64,000 nt of DNA, from NCBI GenBank assembly GCA_020849765.1, contig JADLAY010000043.1:1-64000 (forward strand), in the 5' to 3' direction. Each line of letters opens with the position of its first letter. Positions within the stretch are counted from its first letter, which is position 1. Under the pieces are notes generated by a model. The model saw only the letters and a list, made by a program, of their open reading frames with translations, ran no database searches and was not told the origin of the DNA. The DNA is from Anaerolineae bacterium. GTDB lineage: Bacteria; Chloroflexota; Anaerolineae; Aggregatilineales; Phototrophicaceae. Made by a program: the position numbers and the translations under genes. Of the stretch, positions 7,886 through 16,010 are shown in pieces.

Positions 7886-8485
7886 TTAGTCTGCACCAAT
7901 GCGCGTGACCAGCCCCCAGTCCGATGGCGGCCAATAGCGCAGGAGTGCCTCGCCAACGAGATACTGTCTGGACACAGCGCCAAAACGCCGCGAGTCGCTG
8001 CTGTGATTCCGGTTATCGCCCATCACGAAGAACTCGTCCGCTCCCAGCGTCGGGTAGACGCGGTCGGGGCAACTGGAGCGATTGCACGGTTCGTTGATGT
8101 AGGGCTCGTCAATCGGCTCGCCGTTGATGTAGACTTGCTGGTCGCGGATCTCAATCGTATCGCCCGGCACGCCAATCACGCGCTTGATGTAGTCCTCTTC
8201 CGGGTTGCCCGGATAGTGAAAGACGACGATATCGCCGCGTGTGGGTTCGCCCAGCATGTAATTCAACCGGCTGACGATGACGAACTGACCGGTCGCGAAG
8301 TTGGGCTGCATACTCGGCCCCTCGACGATGAAGCGCGCGCTGAGCAGGTTCACCAGAGTGTAAATTGCCGCCACCAACACGACCGTCTCGATGAGTTCGC
8401 GCAGGAGATTCATAAACCCCTGATTCTTGAGTCTGGGTCGAGCGAAGCTCTCAAATGTGGTGCTTTCAGCGGGCGATTGTTGCAC
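7886..8485 (-). CDS. lepB: Signal peptidase I, tandem paralogue
   Basis: This second type I signal peptidase (199 residues) has the catalytic Ser in EGPSMQPN, the Lys in DYIKRVIGVPGD and box E GDNRNHSSDSR. The start is the GTG at 8483-8485. A downstream ATG (MNLLREL) has a better ribosome site, but the residues before it (ARPRL) match the N-terminus of the neighbouring paralogue, which favours the longer form. Both copies insert a Cys pair (EPCNRSSCP here, EECQQNRCR next door) that could form a disulfide. Duplication followed by specialisation for different substrates is the likely reason for the pair. Confidence 0.92.
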   Translation of the reverse strand: MQQSPAESTTFESFARPRLKNQGFMNLLRELIETVVLVAAIYTLVNLLSARFIVEGPSMQPNFATGQFVIVSRLNYMLGEPTRGDIVVFHYPGNPEEDYIKRVIGVPGDTIEIRDQQVYINGEPIDEPYINEPCNRSSCPDRVYPTLGADEFFVMGDNRNHSSDSRRFGAVSRQYLVGEALLRYWPPSDWGLVTRIGAD

Positions 8486-8568
8486 AGCGAATCACCGATC
8501 AATTACTGTCGAGGTCATTGGCATTATAGAGCCATACCGGATCAGGCGCAATTCCGATTCCCTTAAGC

Positions 8569-8604
8569 AAAACATGAGCGCGGTGACTGCCGCGCTCATG
8601 TTTT
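8569..8604. terminator. Bidirectional intrinsic terminator
   Basis: A 15-bp stem, with arms 8569-8583 and 8590-8604 around a TGACTG loop, has A/T ends on both sides. It ends the membrane-protein gene that stops at 8634 on the minus strand. Confidence 0.8.
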
Positions 8605-8633
8605 TGCGTTTTCTGTTGGTCGGCGTCAGGCAC

Positions 8634-9260
8634 TTATTCGGCCAGCGCTTCTTCAATCTTGCGCTTCAATTCGGTGTCGCCATCGCCGTTGTTCTTGCGC
8701 TTGGCTGGTGCAGTGTACGGCAGCTCATGACGAGCATTGCGCGCCCGCCACAGCATGAAGCCACCGCCGAGGATCATGAAGCCTGCGATCACGACGTTCA
8801 CGGTTCTGCCATCGACGCCGCGGAACAGGATCAGCTCGAAGAAGGTGCCAAATGCTGCCAGCAGCGCCACGCCAATCACCACCAGGTTGCGCCCGGACTT
8901 GACGCTGTTCGCATTGTCCGTGCGACTGCCGTAGTAGATCAGCGCCAACCCGACGAAAACCGGATACAGCGCCCAGACGTAGGCCCAGCTTTCCCAGTAG
9001 TTGGTCAGATTCTGAACAAACAGGATCAGGCCGGTGCCGGTGACGATGGTGCCAGGGAAGACGAGCGATGCGGCTCGCTTATCGCCGGAAACGGCGATCG
9101 CCAGCATGAACAAACCCGGAAGGATGACGAAGAACGGCCAGCCGCCTTCGAAGACGAACAGATCGATGTTGAAAACGTTGCTGATGAGGAACACCAGACC
9201 CGTCGCGATGATCGCGACTGCGATGGCCTGACGCCCGCGTTCACTTGTCCTGCTATTCAT
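8634..9260 (-). CDS. Multipass membrane protein, LiaF/DUF5668-like transmembrane region
   Basis: The 208-residue protein has five or six hydrophobic helices (about residues 12-32, 42-58, 68-85, 92-110, 124-145 and 152-170) and a charged cytoplasmic tail ending KRKIEEALAE. The spacing of paired helices with GGWPFF and ALYPVF resembles the LiaI/LiaF-like transmembrane module of cell-envelope stress proteins. The C-terminal LiaF domain itself is missing. It stands alone between a terminator and the amine oxidase gene. The function is unknown. Confidence 0.65.
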   Translation of the reverse strand: MNSRTSERGRQAIAVAIIATGLVFLISNVFNIDLFVFEGGWPFFVILPGLFMLAIAVSGDKRAASLVFPGTIVTGTGLILFVQNLTNYWESWAYVWALYPVFVGLALIYYGSRTDNANSVKSGRNLVVIGVALLAAFGTFFELILFRGVDGRTVNVVIAGFMILGGGFMLWRARNARHELPYTAPAKRKNNGDGDTELKRKIEEALAE

Positions 9261-9327
9261 GATCTCGCCTCTGCAATGTCCACATATCTATCGCTTTATA
9301 CGCAGAGACGGACGGATGCGTTGCAAA

Positions 9328-10617
9328 TCAATCTTGTTGCAGCGAGGCCATGCACTCTCTGGCGGCGCGCCAGCCGGATTCGAGTGCGCCATGCACGGTC
9401 TGCGGGTTCGTATCGTAGGCTGTGGCTTCGCCCGCGAAGAACAGAATGTCGCCTTCCGGCGCGGCCAGGCTCAGGCGGGCATTGGCGGCGCCCGGCGGGA
9501 TGTGGGCATAGCCACCCCGCGCATACGGATCGTGCGCCCAGGCGACCCGGCGCGCCGCGACCAGATGCGGCTCCAGGTTGCGCACGCCGAGCAGGCCTTC
9601 CAGTTCGCGCAGACCCAGCGCCAGCGCATCGTGCTCGCTCAGGGTGTCGACGTAACGGGCCCGCCCCGCCGTCACATAAGCGCTGATGACCGGCTCGCCG
9701 TCGTCGCGGCCATAGGCGGGCGTCCACCAGCGGGCGATCGTGCCGGTGTGCGCCATATAGGTCATCGCTCCGTCCCAGAACTGCTGATCGAAGCGGTAGA
9801 TCAGCTTGGTCGCGGCCTCCGTGCGCATCGCGGCGATGGCGTATTGTTTGCGCGTGCTCAAAGGCGGCTCGAAGTGGATCGTGTTGCGCTGCAAGAGCAC
9901 GGGCGGCACGCTGACGATGCAGCGCGCAGCTTTGAATTCGCGATCTTCGGTCTGCACGCTTACGCCGTCACTGTTCCACGCGATCGTGCGGACGACCGTC
10001 TCCAGCATGAGCGGGATATCCTTCGCCAGCCAATTGAGCAGAGGCGCGTAGCCCTGGCGGATGCGGAACTCGCGCGCGCCCGCGTGATCGACCTTCATCT
10101 CCCGGATCAGGTCGGCGCAGCTCAGCGTCTCTATCGACGCGCAGCAGGTCTGCGCCAGCAGCACGTCGGCGATCTCCAACGCACGCTGGTCGAAGCCCAT
10201 GCCGCGCAGATAATCGGCCAACGAACGGTCGCCGTGCGTCACCGGCTGATCGGGCAGATGGCGCTGGGCGTTGTATAGCTTGTCAATCAAAAAGCACGTC
10301 TCGTGCGCGGATTGCGAGCAGGTCACGGCTTTGTCGCCGTCCGACCAGAACAGGCCGCCCTTGCGATCGACCTCAAGCGGCTGCAAATCCGCCGCCGCGA
10401 GCAGCCCGTGGGTCGCGGCTCCCTCGCCATGAATGAATTCGGCACCGAGCTCGATGGGGAAATTGGCAAAGTCACATGTCGTCCAGATGCGCCCGCCAAT
10501 GCGGTCACGCGCTTCCAGCACGCAAATGGAATGGCCTGCATCCTGAAGCAAGCGAGCCGCCGCCAAACCTGAGGCACCCGCGCCGATGATAATCACATCC
10601 CAGGTCGTCGTGTTCAT
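9328..10617 (-). CDS. Flavin-containing amine oxidase
   Basis: A 429-residue FAD-dependent oxidoreductase of the monoamine/polyamine oxidase family. The Rossmann dinucleotide motif [17 protein letters not shown] is at residues 8-24 and the second GG motif [11 protein letters not shown] at about 38. The C-terminal FAD-binding signature [19 protein letters not shown] is near residue 395. The family oxidises amines with release of aldehyde, ammonia and peroxide; the substrate cannot be read here. Start at the ATG 10615-10617 with AAAGGTG upstream. There is no signal peptide, so it should be cytoplasmic. It is not clearly co-transcribed with the upstream ferredoxin gene, 116 bp away. Confidence 0.88.
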   Translation of the reverse strand: MNTTTWDVIIIGAGASGLAAARLLQDAGHSICVLEARDRIGGRIWTTCDFANFPIELGAEFIHGEGAATHGLLAAADLQPLEVDRKGGLFWSDGDKAVTCSQSAHETCFLIDKLYNAQRHLPDQPVTHGDRSLADYLRGMGFDQRALEIADVLLAQTCCASIETLSCADLIREMKVDHAGAREFRIRQGYAPLLNWLAKDIPLMLETVVRTIAWNSDGVSVQTEDREFKAARCIVSVPPVLLQRNTIHFEPPLSTRKQYAIAAMRTEAATKLIYRFDQQFWDGAMTYMAHTGTIARWWTPAYGRDDGEPVISAYVTAGRARYVDTLSEHDALALGLRELEGLLGVRNLEPHLVAARRVAWAHDPYARGGYAHIPPGAANARLSLAAPEGDILFFAGEATAYDTNPQTVHGALESGWRAARECMASLQQD

Positions 10618-10733
10618 CAATTTTCACCTTTGTCTCGACAGCCTGTTTTTTGGCGTATCCGAAAAAAATAAAGATTTCATCCTCAAAGATACGCGAACCG
10701 ATGCAGACCTCGAAGAAAGCTGTGCAATCTATC

Positions 10734-11702
10734 TCATGATTGCCCGCTTGTGGCCGCCGGAAGCTGAACGTCGAGCCGCTCGTCGCCGCCAACGTCGAAG
10801 CCGAAGGCGAGCTTCAGGGCATCGTCGGGGCAGGTGTTCATGCATTCCAGGCACAGGGTGCACTCCGTCGAGAGCACGCGTTTGCTGTCGAGTACATAAT
10901 CCGGGATGCGGATGTTCATCGGGCAGACTTTGATGCAGACCTGCGTCTGGCAGGCCGCGCACAAAGTTTGCTCGCCCTTGAGCTTGAGCAGTGAGTAACG
11001 GCTGACGGTCTTCAGCGGCACGGCGATCGGGCACAGGTACTTGCAGAAGGCCCGGTTATCGTGCAGCGCAATCGCCAGTCCCACGCCGATCAGGTGATAG
11101 AGCAGCAGCCCGACGAAGAACCAGTGCTGGCCGGTCTCGCCGAGCGCGCCGTCGCGGTAGCCGAACACGAACCACAGACCGAGCACCAGCGCCAGCGAGA
11201 GCCCAAAGTGGGCATAACGCAGCCAGCCCGAGCGCGGCGAAATCAAACGGTCGCCACTCTTGTAGGGCAGCAGGTCATAGACCATGCTGTACCAGCAGGC
11301 CCAGCCGCACCAGATGCGCCCCATCACGAGCGGGCCGAAGATCTTGGCGATGCCATAGTGCAGGATGACCGGCAGGCTCAGGCTGGTCAGCAGGCCGAAG
11401 AACAGGCCTTCGATCTGCATGTTGCCGCGCCGTGAGGCGAAAGCGATGCCGACCAGAAATGAGCCGGTGATGATGAGGACGATGCGCCGCCCGAAGGTGC
11501 GTCGCTGGCGTGGCAGCGCGATGAAGAAGGCGACACTCCCGCCAATCGACGCCGGGCCATAAGCGATCAGCAGTACAGGCGCGATCTCGCCGGTGAAATA
11601 CCACTGCAAGACGACCAGCGTCCAGAAGGAGACGGCGGCGAACGCGAAGATCAACATCGCGCGCTGCAAATCTGCACCGTTTTTTCGAGACGCGCGCATC
11701 AT
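10734..11702 (-). CDS. NapH/NosR-like membrane 4Fe-4S protein
   Basis: The 322-residue protein has about six membrane helices and two cytoplasmic iron-sulfur sites near the C-terminus. The membrane part carries GRIWCGWACW (near residue 130) and FCKYLCPIAVPL (near 218), typical of the NapH/NosR/CcoG-like quinol-linked electron-transfer family. The first cluster is CAACQTQVCIKVCP (spacing 2-4-3) and the second is the standard CTLCLECMNTCP. No nap or nos genes adjoin, so its partner is unknown; it could feed electrons to a periplasmic or membrane reductase. GAGGGGG lies before the double ATG. Confidence 0.82.
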   Translation of the reverse strand: MMRASRKNGADLQRAMLIFAFAAVSFWTLVVLQWYFTGEIAPVLLIAYGPASIGGSVAFFIALPRQRRTFGRRIVLIITGSFLVGIAFASRRGNMQIEGLFFGLLTSLSLPVILHYGIAKIFGPLVMGRIWCGWACWYSMVYDLLPYKSGDRLISPRSGWLRYAHFGLSLALVLGLWFVFGYRDGALGETGQHWFFVGLLLYHLIGVGLAIALHDNRAFCKYLCPIAVPLKTVSRYSLLKLKGEQTLCAACQTQVCIKVCPMNIRIPDYVLDSKRVLSTECTLCLECMNTCPDDALKLAFGFDVGGDERLDVQLPAATSGQS

Positions 11703-11872
11703 CTGGCCCCCTCAACAGTGGTCTAGTCTCACTCTACGGGGAATGCCGCATGCTGAATATTGCGGATCGTCACGCTTGCAGGGTGTCGTGTTGCCTGTTC
11801 GCACCGGGGATCGAGGCCGCTATTGTCATAGTTTGTGCCTCCGCCTAGAATTCAGCACATTCCTGCATCCAT

Positions 11873-13606
11873 ATGATCGCCGAAGGATCGACACCTGTGA
11901 AATTGCTGCCTCACGAAATCGCCGCGTTGGTCGCGCATGCCGTCCAGGCCGCGCAAGCTGCCGGCGATCTGCCCGCGTTCGAGCTGCCCGCCATCGACAT
12001 CCGCCCCCCCAAGCGGCCGGAACAGGGCGACTACGCCGCCTCAGTCGCGCTGGCGCTGGCGAAATCCGCCGGGATGGCGCCGCTCGAAATCGCCAACCGC
12101 ATCGCTAAACACGTGCCGTCCGCGGATTTCATCGGCAGCGTCGAGATCGCGCCGCCGGGCTACATCAATTTCCGCCTGAGCGAGTCCTGGCTCAAGCAGC
12201 AGATCGAAACGATCATCGCCGAAGGGGAGTCAGCCTTTGCGCTCGATCTGGGCGCGGGCAAGCGCGCGCAGGTCGAGTTCGTCAGCGCCAACCCGACCGG
12301 CCCGCTGACCGTCGGGCGCACCCGTGGCGGTGTCATCGGTGATTCGACCGCGCGCGTGCTCGAAGCCGCCGGTTACGAGGTCGAGCGTGAGTACTACTTC
12401 AACAACGCCGGTCGCCAGATGCGCAACCTGGGCAACAGCCTGCGCCTGCGCTATCTCCAGGCGCTGGGCCGCGAAGTCCAACTGCCGGACGACGATTCGT
12501 TCTACCAGGGCAAGTACCTGATCGACTTCGCCAACGAGCTTGTCAAGGAGCAGGGTGAAGCACTGGCCGACGCCGATTGGCAGCCGTTCAAGGACTACGC
12601 CGAAAAGCGCATGTTCGAATGGATCAAGACCAGCCTGGGGCGCATTCAAATTCGCCACGACGTCTTCTTCAACGAAAACAGCCTCTACGAGAGTGGGGCG
12701 ATCTGGCAGGTGTTGGAGGAGTTGGAGGAGCGCGGCTATGTCTACAAGGCCGTGCTGCCTGAAGATGCCGATGCCGAAGACAAGGCCGACAACGACGGCA
12801 AAGGCGAGGCGGTCTGGTTCCGCAGCACGCAGTTCGGCGATACGAAAGATCGCGTGCTCGTCAAGAGCAGCGGCGAACCGACCTACACCCTGCCGGACAT
12901 TGCTTACCATGCCAATAAGATCGGGCGCGGCTTCGACCTGATGGTCAACATCCTCGGCTCGGATCATCTGGTGCAGGCGCAGGTCGTCAAATACGGCCTG
13001 ATGGCGCTCGGCCTCGACCCAAGCAAAGTGCGCGTCATCATCAACCAGATGGTGCTCGTCATGCAGGATGGCAAGCCCGTGCGCGGCTCGACGCGGCGCG
13101 GCATCTTCGACACGCTCGACGACTTGGTCGACGAGACCAGCCCGGATGCCGTGCGCTACCTGATGCTCGCCCGCAGCCCGGATAGCCAGCACACCTTCGA
13201 TCTCGACCTGGCGGTCAAGCAGTCGAACGACAACCCGGTCTACTACATCCAGAACGCGCACGTGCGCTGCGCTGGCATCTTCCGCGAGGCGGCGGCGCGC
13301 GGCGTCAGTGACGAGGGCGCGGATGTGGGCCTGCTGAGCGCGGACGAGCTGCGCTTCATCCGCAAGGCGCTCGAACTCGGCGAAGTGATCGAGGTGGCGG
13401 CGCGCAATCTCGAAGCCTACCGCATCGCTTTCTATGCCCAGGAGTTGGCGCAGGTCTTCCATCCGATCTATGACAGTGTCCGCGCGCTGCACAGCGACGT
13501 GCCGCCGGAATTGCAGAAGGCGCGCCTGCGCTTTTATCGCGCTGCGCAGGTCGTCTTCAAGCGCGTGCTGACGATGATGGGCATGACCGCGCCGGACTAC
13601 ATGTAG
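11873..13606 (+). CDS. argS: Arginine-tRNA ligase with degenerate HIGH motif
   Basis: A class I aminoacyl-tRNA synthetase of about 577 residues with the N-terminal Add-1 domain, the Rossmann core and the C-terminal helical anticodon-binding domain. SANPTGPL, DSTARVLEAAGYEVEREYY and DLDLAVKQSNDNP identify ArgRS. The ATP-binding HIGH signature, normally HVGH, reads TVGR at residues 146-149 (12308-12319). The KMSKS region reads VRGSTRRG near residue 403; ArgRS enzymes often vary there. A GTG at 11897 preceded by GAAGGA may be the true start instead of the ATG used. The gene is alone on this strand, facing away from the ferredoxin gene. Confidence 0.92.
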   Translation: MIAEGSTPVKLLPHEIAALVAHAVQAAQAAGDLPAFELPAIDIRPPKRPEQGDYAASVALALAKSAGMAPLEIANRIAKHVPSADFIGSVEIAPPGYINFRLSESWLKQQIETIIAEGESAFALDLGAGKRAQVEFVSANPTGPLTVGRTRGGVIGDSTARVLEAAGYEVEREYYFNNAGRQMRNLGNSLRLRYLQALGREVQLPDDDSFYQGKYLIDFANELVKEQGEALADADWQPFKDYAEKRMFEWIKTSLGRIQIRHDVFFNENSLYESGAIWQVLEELEERGYVYKAVLPEDADAEDKADNDGKGEAVWFRSTQFGDTKDRVLVKSSGEPTYTLPDIAYHANKIGRGFDLMVNILGSDHLVQAQVVKYGLMALGLDPSKVRVIINQMVLVMQDGKPVRGSTRRGIFDTLDDLVDETSPDAVRYLMLARSPDSQHTFDLDLAVKQSNDNPVYYIQNAHVRCAGIFREAAARGVSDEGADVGLLSADELRFIRKALELGEVIEVAARNLEAYRIAFYAQELAQVFHPIYDSVRALHSDVPPELQKARLRFYRAAQVVFKRVLTMMGMTAPDYM

Positions 13607-13805
13607 CGACTGGCTGGTCTGGGAGCGCTGACCTAGGGTACAGCCGCCGCGGGTCGCTGTCTCCCTCCCCCATCGCGCCGCCCGTCGACTCCCGCGCACG
13701 ATCCGGCTGGCTGGCAAAGCGTGAGGGGGAGTTGAGAACCGTGGTAATCCATCACAAGGCGTATGGGGGAGCGACAAGGGATCACGCCGGGCACAGGCGG
13801 TTGTC

Positions 13806-13831
13806 TTGGGATATATTGGGATAACTTGGGA
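13806..13831 (+). repeat. Three TTGGGA repeats at 10-bp spacing upstream of dcd
   Basis: TTGGGA occurs at 13806, 13816 and 13826, exactly one helical turn apart, about 65-90 bp before the dcd start. The rest of 13607-13895 is G/C-rich sequence in which nothing else was recognised. A regulator binding the same face of DNA is possible. Confidence 0.4.
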
Positions 13832-13895
13832 AAACCGAATTCGACCGCTCCGCTTTTGGAGCGTCTTGACCTCGTCTTCTTCAGGAGCAGCAACT

Positions 13896-14450
13896 ATGGG
13901 TCTCAAGCCTGATCATTGGATACGCAAGATGGCGCTCGAACACGGCATGATCGAGCCGTTTGTCGAGAAGCAGGTGCGCGAGGGCGTCATCAGCTTTGGC
14001 CTCTCGTCCTACGGCTATGATCTGCGCGTGGCCGGGGAGTTCAAAGTCTTCACGGACGTCTTCAACGCGATTGTCGACCCCAAGCATTTTGCGCCCAACT
14101 CGTTCGTCGACATCAAAGCCGACGAATGCGTCATCCCGCCGCGATCGTTCGCCCTGGCCCGCTCGGTCGAATATTTCCGCATCCCGCGCAACGTGCTGAC
14201 CGTCTGCGTCGGCAAATCGACCTATGCCCGCTGCGGCATCATCACCAACGTGACGCCGCTCGAAAGCGGCTGGGAGGGCTTCGTTACGCTCGAAATCAGC
14301 AACACGACACCGCTGCCCGCCAAGATCTACGCCAACGAGGGTCTGGTGCAAGTGCTCTTCTTCGAGGGCGACGGCGAGCCCGAAATCTCGTATGCCGATC
14401 GCAAAGGCAAATACCAGGGCCAGACGGGGGTGACGCCCCCCAGACTGTGA
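13896..14450 (+). CDS. dcd: dCTP deaminase
   Basis: The 184-residue enzyme converts dCTP to dUTP (or, in the bifunctional form, to dUMP) for thymidylate synthesis. The family hallmarks are present: [23 protein letters not shown], the catalytic stretch [19 protein letters not shown], and the C-terminal [15 protein letters not shown] lid. The start at 13896 follows AGGAG. An upstream in-frame ATG at 13806 lies in the TTGGGA repeats and lacks a ribosome site. The double-HTH gene follows after 10 bp and is probably co-transcribed. Confidence 0.95.
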   Translation: MGLKPDHWIRKMALEHGMIEPFVEKQVREGVISFGLSSYGYDLRVAGEFKVFTDVFNAIVDPKHFAPNSFVDIKADECVIPPRSFALARSVEYFRIPRNVLTVCVGKSTYARCGIITNVTPLESGWEGFVTLEISNTTPLPAKIYANEGLVQVLFFEGDGEPEISYADRKGKYQGQTGVTPPRL

Positions 14451-14460
14451 GGCACGCCCG

Positions 14461-15327
14461 ATGGATGACGACCGCCAAGCCCTGCGCGATCAGGCGCGCC
14501 GCCTGCGTCAGCAAGGGCACTCCCTCAACGAGATCGCGCGTATGATTGGCGTCTCCAATACTACGATCCTGCGTTGGGTGCGCGATGTCGAATTGACGCC
14601 GGAGCAAACGACTCAACTGCAAAAGCGCTGGGGCGCACACTCGATCTCAAAGCCGGAAGCACGGGCGGAAGCGCGTCGTCTCCGCCGCGACCACGGCATG
14701 TCGATCAAAGATATTTGCAGGCGCCTCGGCGTGTCGAAAAGCTCTGTCAGTTTGTGGGTGCGCGACATTCCGCTCACAGACGCGCAAGTGGAGCGCCTGG
14801 AGCAAAAGCAGATTGTACAGCGCAACCAACATCACGGTGCGCGCAGCAACTACGAGAAGCACCTTGCCATCCGGCGGGCGTATCAAGAGGAAGGCCGCGC
14901 CCAAGCTCGCGAGGGCAATCTGCTGCATCAGGCAGGCTGTATGCTCTACTGGGCCGAGGGCTCAAAAGATAGAACTTCTTTGACCTTCGTCAATTCCGAC
15001 CCGGACATGGTTTGTTTCTATGTGAGGTTTTTGCGCGAAGGGCTGGGCTTATCCGACGGAGAGTTCAGCATACGTATCTATTGTTATGACACGAATGGGA
15101 TCGCCGTCGATGACATTGAACGATATTGGCTTGGCTTTCTCGATTTGGATCAAACCGCGCTCAAAAAGACCGTGGTGAACAAACGCCCACGAAGCAGCCA
15201 ACAAAAACGCCGCAAGCTCATGTATGGCGTCTGTTCAGTACGTGTGCATAGTGTGCGCTGGAAACAGCACGTCTATGGGGCCATCCAGGAATACGCAGGC
15301 ATTGATAAACCAGATTGGTTACTATAA
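14461..15327 (+). CDS. Protein with two tandem HTH repeats and a YWAEG/NSDP domain
   Basis: The 288-residue protein starts with two similar helix-turn-helix modules (residues about 11-47 and 70-107; each ends in a LRWVRDVELT / SLWVRDIPLT pattern), so it almost certainly binds DNA. A basic linker follows, then a domain with LYWAEGSK (162-169), FVNSDPDM (176-183) and a basic C-terminus. HTH proteins with this YWAEG-NSDP part are scattered in actinobacteria and other groups and are not characterised. The pattern recalls the LAGLIDADG fold of homing endonucleases and WhiA, which is a guess. The second half is visibly A/T-richer than dcd, hinting at transfer. It sits 12 bp before tRNA-Val. Confidence 0.6.
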   Translation: MDDDRQALRDQARRLRQQGHSLNEIARMIGVSNTTILRWVRDVELTPEQTTQLQKRWGAHSISKPEARAEARRLRRDHGMSIKDICRRLGVSKSSVSLWVRDIPLTDAQVERLEQKQIVQRNQHHGARSNYEKHLAIRRAYQEEGRAQAREGNLLHQAGCMLYWAEGSKDRTSLTFVNSDPDMVCFYVRFLREGLGLSDGEFSIRIYCYDTNGIAVDDIERYWLGFLDLDQTALKKTVVNKRPRSSQQKRRKLMYGVCSVRVHSVRWKQHVYGAIQEYAGIDKPDWLL

Positions 15328-15339
15328 ACTCAAAGTGTC

Positions 15340-15413
15340 GGGCGTTTAGCTCAGTTGGTTAGAGCGCATCTTTTACAAAGATGAGGTCGTGGGTTCGAGT
15401 CCCCCAACGCCCA
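15340..15413 (+). tRNA. tRNA-Val (UAC)
   Basis: The acceptor GGGCGTT pairs with AACGCCC. The anticodon loop TTTACAA gives TAC, the D loop is AGCTCAGTTGGTTAGAGC and the T arm is GTGGGTTCGAGTCCCCC. CCA is not encoded. Confidence 0.96.
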
Positions 15414-15500
15414 CTCGACGTGATTCCTCATTGACCGTCACGGCCATTCCCGAACCAGAACGAACGCCAGAGCATCGAGCGCCCATCATCAGATGAGCTT

Positions 15501-15863
15501 TCAACGATTCTCGTCCATCTTCCCTGACAAAAACGCCGTCTGGATGAACCGTATCCCCGCCAGGATTTGATCGATCCGCCACTCGTCCAGCATCCCGATG
15601 TAGTCGCCCAATTGGGATGGTTCTATTGTGATGACTTTGGCGACTTCAACCACGCTTTGACGGGGCAGACTGGCTTCTCCGGCTTCGAGCAAGACATTGC
15701 CCGGCAAGCTCACGCGCTTGTGGTTCGACGTCAGGGCGCAGGCGACGACGGTGTGATCCGACTCGTTGATCTGAATGATCACGTGGGGATGCGGGATGGC
15801 AGGTTCCAGCACGTCCGCATTTGCCAACGCCACCCAATAGACGTCGCCCCGCTTGATCGCCAT
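15501..15863 (-). CDS. PemK/MazF-family toxin-like protein, no antitoxin seen
   Basis: A 120-residue protein that begins MAIKRGDVYWVALANAD, the usual start of the PemK/MazF SH3-like barrel, and continues with HPHVIIQIN, VVACALTSNHKRVSLPGNVLL and SVVEVAKVITI. MazF proteins are mRNA interferases. AGAGG lies before the ATG; longer upstream reading has no support. No small antitoxin gene is found directly before it on the same strand, where the groEL terminator lies instead. It may be an orphan toxin, a toxin neutralised from elsewhere, or a family member with another role. The usual MazF Arg after GDVY is not obvious. Confidence 0.75.
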   Translation of the reverse strand: MAIKRGDVYWVALANADVLEPAIPHPHVIIQINESDHTVVACALTSNHKRVSLPGNVLLEAGEASLPRQSVVEVAKVITIEPSQLGDYIGMLDEWRIDQILAGIRFIQTAFLSGKMDENR

Positions 15864-15954
15864 GCGTCCTCTCTCGCTCACTCTCGCCGGAATTCTAGAC
15901 GCCTCCTGCCCGAACTGCGAACGTGAAGCACGCGCGCTTGATCCAGGCAAACGA

Positions 15955-15986
15955 AAAGAGGCAGAGCGTTTGCCCTGCCTCTTTTG
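15955..15986. terminator. Intrinsic terminator after groEL
   Basis: AAAAGAGGCAG pairs with CTGCCTCTTTT over a 10-nt loop, giving an A/T-flanked stem that can act in both directions. It separates groEL from the MazF-like gene. Confidence 0.8.
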
Positions 15987-16010
15987 TGGATGTTAGGTGC
16001 CCGTGTCGGA

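Noticed and set aside
8427-9686. 419-codon open frame on the plus strand across three minus-strand genes
   Set aside because: It crosses the bidirectional terminator at 8569-8604 and the starts and stops of real genes, so it is a compositional artefact.
12230-13906. 558-codon open frame on the minus strand across argS
   Set aside because: It is antisense to a clear argS. High GC with strong third-position bias leaves the opposite frame open; the translation has no family features.
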